NCBI GenBank assembly: GCA_017979445.1
Contig: CM030713.1
Span: 30,533,915-30,597,914 of the forward strand
DNA from: Akebia trifoliata
Taxonomy: Eukaryota > Streptophyta > Magnoliopsida > Ranunculales > Lardizabalaceae
DNA length: 64,000 nucleotides
Reading direction: 5' to 3'
The notes beneath the pieces were generated by a model that worked only from the letters and a program-made list of their open reading frames with translations, was not told the origin of the DNA and searched no databases. Positions 60,035-64,000 of the stretch are shown here, piece after piece. Made by a program: the position numbers and the translations under genes. How positions within the stretch are numbered: position 1 is the stretch's first letter; each line of letters starts with the position of its first letter.

Positions 60035-63000
60035 TCAATGATTACATAAAGAGTTCCATCTAAAAACGAAATCATCAAAAGTAGTCCCTTTAAACTCTAA
60101 TTTCTGTTTTGACCAAAAGTACATCAAGCCCAAAATCTCTAAGAAACTGCCATGAGCGCTTCTCATCTTATTGTTGAAGACCCTATTATTCCTTTCATTC
60201 CACACCCCCCAAGCAATAGCCGAAGGAAGAATAGCCCAAAGGAATCTCTTTTTGGAAGAGAAAGCATTACTAGCCCAACCTTCTACCAACGAGGAGAACT
60301 TACAAGGAAAGACCCAATGAATACGGAATAAACCAAGAAAATTTGACCAAATATGATAAGAAAATGGGCAATGGATTAATATATGATTGACAGACTCCCC
60401 ATCCTTCAAACATAATGGGCAACAATTAGGTGTAATCCAACCCCGAACAATCAAATTATCCATCGTTAGTATTTTACCAAGAGAGGCCAACCACACAAAA
60501 AATGAGATTTTAGAGGGTATAGAGTTAGACCAAATGATGGATCCCAGGAATGAACGCTCGACATAAGGGTTAAGCCACTTATGAAAAGAACTGACAGAGA
60601 ATCTCAAGTCTTTCGCCCTAGTCCATTCCCACCTATCCTGTTCCCGTACATCGAGAAGACACGAGTGCAAGAGATCAAGGAAAGAAGTCACCTCAGTTAG
60701 CTCCCAATCATTAAAATTTCTCCTAAACCCCAAATCCCAAGTGGAGCTGGAGTCGTTGCGAATCAAACACCGATGGATTGTTTCATTTTTTTTCTGAGAA
60801 CAAGCGTACAAGGACGGGAATTGGGCCGCTAGAGGTGAAGTACCACACCAACTATCCTCCCAAAATCTGATTTTATCCACCATGCCCACCTTAAACCTAA
60901 TCCCTTTCTCAAACTCCTCTCTTACTTTAAGAATCCCCTTCCAGACACTACACCCATACGTACCTTTAGCCTCACCACTATACCAGCCTAGTCTCTGTTC
61001 CCCATACTTTGCTGTTATGACCCTCCTCTACAGATTATCTCTTTCCTCTCCATACCTCCAGATCCACTTCCCCAAAAGTGCTCTGTTTGCTAATCTAAGA
61101 CCCCTAATCCCTAAACCACCGTTTCTCTTGGGCATACAAATAACCTTCCATCTAACAAGGTGATACTTCCTTCTACCATTCTTGTCGTTCCATAAGAAGT
61201 TTCTCATAAGCTTTTCCAATCTGATTTCGACAGTCCTAGGTAGCGTGAACAGGGAGAGAAAGTAAACCGGAATGCTCGTCAATGTGCTTTTTATCAAGGT
61301 TACTCTCCCTCCTTTAGACAGATACTTGGCCTTCCACAAACTCAATCTTTTCTCCAATTTCTCAATCACCCCTTCCCAAATTTTGATACTTTTGTAGGGT
61401 GCGCCTAATGGTAAACCCAAATAAGACGTGGGTAAAATATCATGCCCGCAACCCAAAGTAGCTGCCATCAAATGAATGTCCTGCACATCTCCTACCCCAA
61501 ATAGCTTACTCTTATGCAAATTGATATGTAAACCTGAAATTACCTCAAAACAACACAAAAGAACCCGAAGAACTCTCACCTGATCCCTAGAATGATCTAA
61601 AAAAACTAAAGTATCATCCGCAAATTGTAAATGTGAGATCAGAGGACCATCTTTCACCCTAAACCCTGAGAGTTTTCCTAATTCAACTGCTCTTTTAAAC
61701 AGTCTCCCCAAGGCTTCTGCTACGATAAGGAATAAAAATGGAGATAATGGATCCCCTTGTCTCAATCCTCTCGATCCCCTAAAGAAACCAGCCGGACTAC
61801 CATTGACTAAAATCGAATAAGAGACCGTTGTAACACATTTCATGATCCAACTAGTCCACTTCACCCCAAAACCCATTCTCCCCATCATATATTCCAAAAA
61901 ATCCCAACTCACATGATCATATGCCTTTTGAAGGTCAATTTTCCCAATTATCCCCTCTATCTTATCATTGATTCTTGAATCGATACATTCATTGGCCATC
62001 AAAACTCCGTCAAGAATTTGTCTACCCCTAAGGAAAGCCCCTTGTTCATCTTCTATCAGCTTGGGGAGGACTACCTTCAAGCGCATAGCTAACACTTTTG
62101 ATACAATTTTGTAAACCGAGCTCACCAAGCTTATAGGTCTGAAATCACTCAATTTATCCGCCCCAGCTCTCTTGGGGATCAAGGCCACAAAGGTACTATT
62201 AAGGCTATAATCCAGGCATTTTTTGTCTTGCAGTTCTTGGATGACTTTCATAAAGTCTTTCGAAATGATTTTCCAGCAATGTTTGTAGAACTCCATAGTA
62301 AATCCATCCGGCCCCGGAGCCTTATCCCCACTCATTGAAAAAAGAACCGATCTAACTTCTTCCTCCCCTATTTGTCTTTCCAACCAATCTTTGTCTTCCT
62401 GATTTAACGAGGTAAATTCTAGATTCTCCGGCCGAGGTCTCAATGGTTCGTTTTCTTTGTACAGGTCTTTGTAGTATTCTACCACCCCATCTCTAATCAC
62501 ATCTTCACCTTCCACCATGATATCCTTGATGTAAAGTTTATCAATTTGATTACTTCTTCTATGGAAATTGGCAATTTTGTGGAAGAATTTTGTGTTGTTA
62601 TCCCCTTCTTTCAACCATTTGACTCTCGACTTTTGTTTCCAGCTTATCTCCTCCATAAGCGCCGTTCTTTGGAATTCCAGTTTCAACTCCGTTCTTTTAC
62701 TTCTTTCTTCCACCTTCAAGTTTCCTTCTTCCTCCTTATTGTCAAAAAATTCGATTTGATCCATGATCTCCTTTTTTTTCACATCTATTCTCCCCAGGAC
62801 CTCTTTGTTCCACACCTTCAGCTTATCCTTCAAGTACCTAAGCTTATTCTTAAACACCCACCCCGGATTACCTGTAAACGGACACTCATTCCACCAATGC
62901 TTGACGAGGTCTAAGAAGTTGGGTTGAGCTAGCCACATATTTTCAAATCTGAATGGAAGAGGGTGTTTCCTAGGATATCCTGCTTCCAAGAAGATAGGGG

Positions 63001-63679
63001 TATGATCTGAAACTGGGCTAGGACTGGCTGAATGCATAACATTGTGAAACTCTTCCTCCCATTCATTGTCGATCAAAAACCTGTCTAATCTGGACATCCT
63101 CGTGTTACATTGATTGTTGGACCACGTGAAACGTCTGCCCAGGAGAGGGAAGTCCATCAGACAATGTCTATTAATAAAATCGTTGAAATCTCTCATGCCC
63201 TTAGAGATGTTAGAACCCCTATTCTTCTCATGGGTGAACCTTGTGACATTGAAATCCCCACCCAACACCCAAGGCTTAGCCCAATATCCAGCAACATCTT
63301 CAAGTTCCTCCCAAAATTGTTTTCTCTCACTGTTGATTGTTGGACCATAAATCCCGGAAAAAACCCACTGAAAATCTTCGTCCATTTTCTTACATAGAAT
63401 AGAAATTGAAAAGGCCCCTACTAGGTTATCTGTAACTTGGATCCAATCTTTGTTCCACATCATTAGAATCCCACCCGCCGAACCTATAGCAGGAAGAGCT
63501 AGCCAGTCAATATTCCCCCCCCAAATCTCCTTTATGAGCTTATCATCACAAATTGCTAGCTTGGATTCTTGCAACGTGACAATAATGGGATTTTTGCTTC
63601 TAATGAAAGTTTTCACAGCCGCCCTTTTTTTCCTATCCCCCAAACCTCTCACATTCCACGATAAAACTCTTAACGACAT
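60035..63679 (-). pseudogene. L1 ORF2 (endonuclease/reverse transcriptase) with one in-frame stop
   Basis: ORF2 nicks target DNA and copies the LINE RNA there. The frame runs 1,214 codons with a single TAG at 61030-61028 (codon 884); the same frame continues on both sides. The AP-endonuclease domain (1-230) keeps N9 (SWNVRG), E38 (LQES), D142/N144 (GDFNV) and D225/H226 (SDHTPI). The reverse transcriptase has KAPGPDGF, ALIPK, DFRPISL, KIDLQKAYDHVSWDF, GLRQGDPLSPFLF and FADDT (near 685-689). The C terminus carries the zf-RVT cysteines (CPLCLKDGESVNHILIHC). The stop lies after the reverse transcriptase and before zf-RVT. The surrounding sequence suggests the lost codon was Trp (DNL*RRVI), a one-base change. 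Confidence 0.9.
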
Positions 63680-63723
63680 TGGACAACAAACTAAGACCCC
63701 ACACGACCATAGACAAACTACCT

Positions 63724-64000
63724 CTAATCTTCCCTACTCACTTCCTTATTCACTCTTACTCCTATTAAACTCCTAGTCATCTCCAAAGGAGCAACCACTA
63801 CCAACTCATTGTTCATTCCATCTCTGTAACTCCGAATTTCTTGAATTTTCTCAACTTTTAAATGCTCGCTCCTTTCCTCAATACCATACACTTTGTTGAT
63901 ATGACTAATTTCCTCCTCCAAGATTTTTCTGTCTCTTGAATCCCCCACTGCCACCCTCAAAATCAATGATAGCTCGCTATCCCCTACCTCTGGCACTAAA
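63724..64000 (-). CDS. C-terminal part of L1 ORF1, cut by the window edge
   Basis: An open frame of at least 90 codons ends 44 bp before the ORF2 ATG, the expected place for ORF1. The visible residues are charged, with a possible coiled-coil character (RKILEEEISHINKVYGIEER), and have no zinc knuckle. ORF1 proteins bind the LINE RNA. The identification rests mainly on position. Confidence 0.6.
   Translation of the reverse strand, partial: LVPEVGDSELSLILRVAVGDSRDRKILEEEISHINKVYGIEERSEHLKVEKIQEIRSYRDGMNNELVVVAPLEMTRSLIGVRVNKEVSRED

Larger units (their letters stand above)
59938..64000 (-). mobile_element. Large L1-type LINE, 5' end outside the window
   Basis: More than 4 kb of one L1 copy on the minus strand. 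It holds the end of ORF1, a 44-bp gap, ORF2 with endonuclease, reverse transcriptase and zf-RVT, a 3' UTR of about 100 bp, and a terminal A-rich tail (poly-T at about 59938-59945 on the plus strand). The high integrity implies a recent insertion. The target duplication cannot be checked because the 5' end is missing. The same family supplied the tail at 35381-35650 and perhaps 29097-29620. Confidence 0.92.

Overview
The window is a nuclear genome segment of a flowering plant, most likely a eudicot. The evidence is AT-rich intergenic DNA, short exons split by GT-AG introns, and plant-specific families (SPA, CRF, phytocyanin, AG peptide, plant MLKL). The sequence does not fix the species. I worked by eye, so family names rest on recognised motifs and not on database searches.

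Nine host genes are supported, with exon models that keep frame to a stop. From left to right they are: exosome subunit RRP41 (minus, 11 exons, 5524-10543); a group VI ubiquitin-conjugating E2 (plus, 4 exons, 14080-17524); a cytokinin response factor-like protein with no AP2/ERF domain (plus, 23094-23930); an organellar-type guanylate kinase (plus, intronless, 26770-27720); a stellacyanin-type phytocyanin (minus, 30607-32161); a 69-residue twin-CX9C protein (plus, 33856-37200); an AG peptide (minus, 39221-40195); an MLKL-type pseudokinase (plus, 47677-49870); and SPA2 (minus, 7 coding exons, 50782-58090). RRP41 and the E2 are divergent. MLKL and SPA2 are convergent. I see no functional cluster. 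The genes look like ordinary neighbours in RNA decay, ubiquitin and light signalling, nucleotide metabolism, cell surface, mitochondria and immunity.

The rest is mostly transposon debris, often nested. An internally deleted LTR retrotransposon lies at 1-1473. hAT elements with readable target duplications lie at 3141-3954 and 11708-12252, and a third at 40655-42153 carries a Harbinger-like insert. Another Harbinger-like MITE is at 24375-24833. Several hairpin MITEs share an ATAGATGCTTTTCAT-like core. tRNA-derived SINEs and RTE LINE remnants also occur. The intron of the CX9C gene holds an RTE LINE that was itself hit by a SINE and an L1 tail, each with a clear target duplication. The right end is a long L1-type LINE (59938 to the window end, minus strand) whose ORF2 is open except for one in-frame stop.

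The observations most worth following are the AP2-less CRF, the 5S rRNA-like/USE/TATA composite at 19759-20126, the duplicated upstream segment between RRP41 and the E2, and the shared-core hairpin family. I found no CRISPR array, no bacterial-type system and no confident stand-alone RNA gene.
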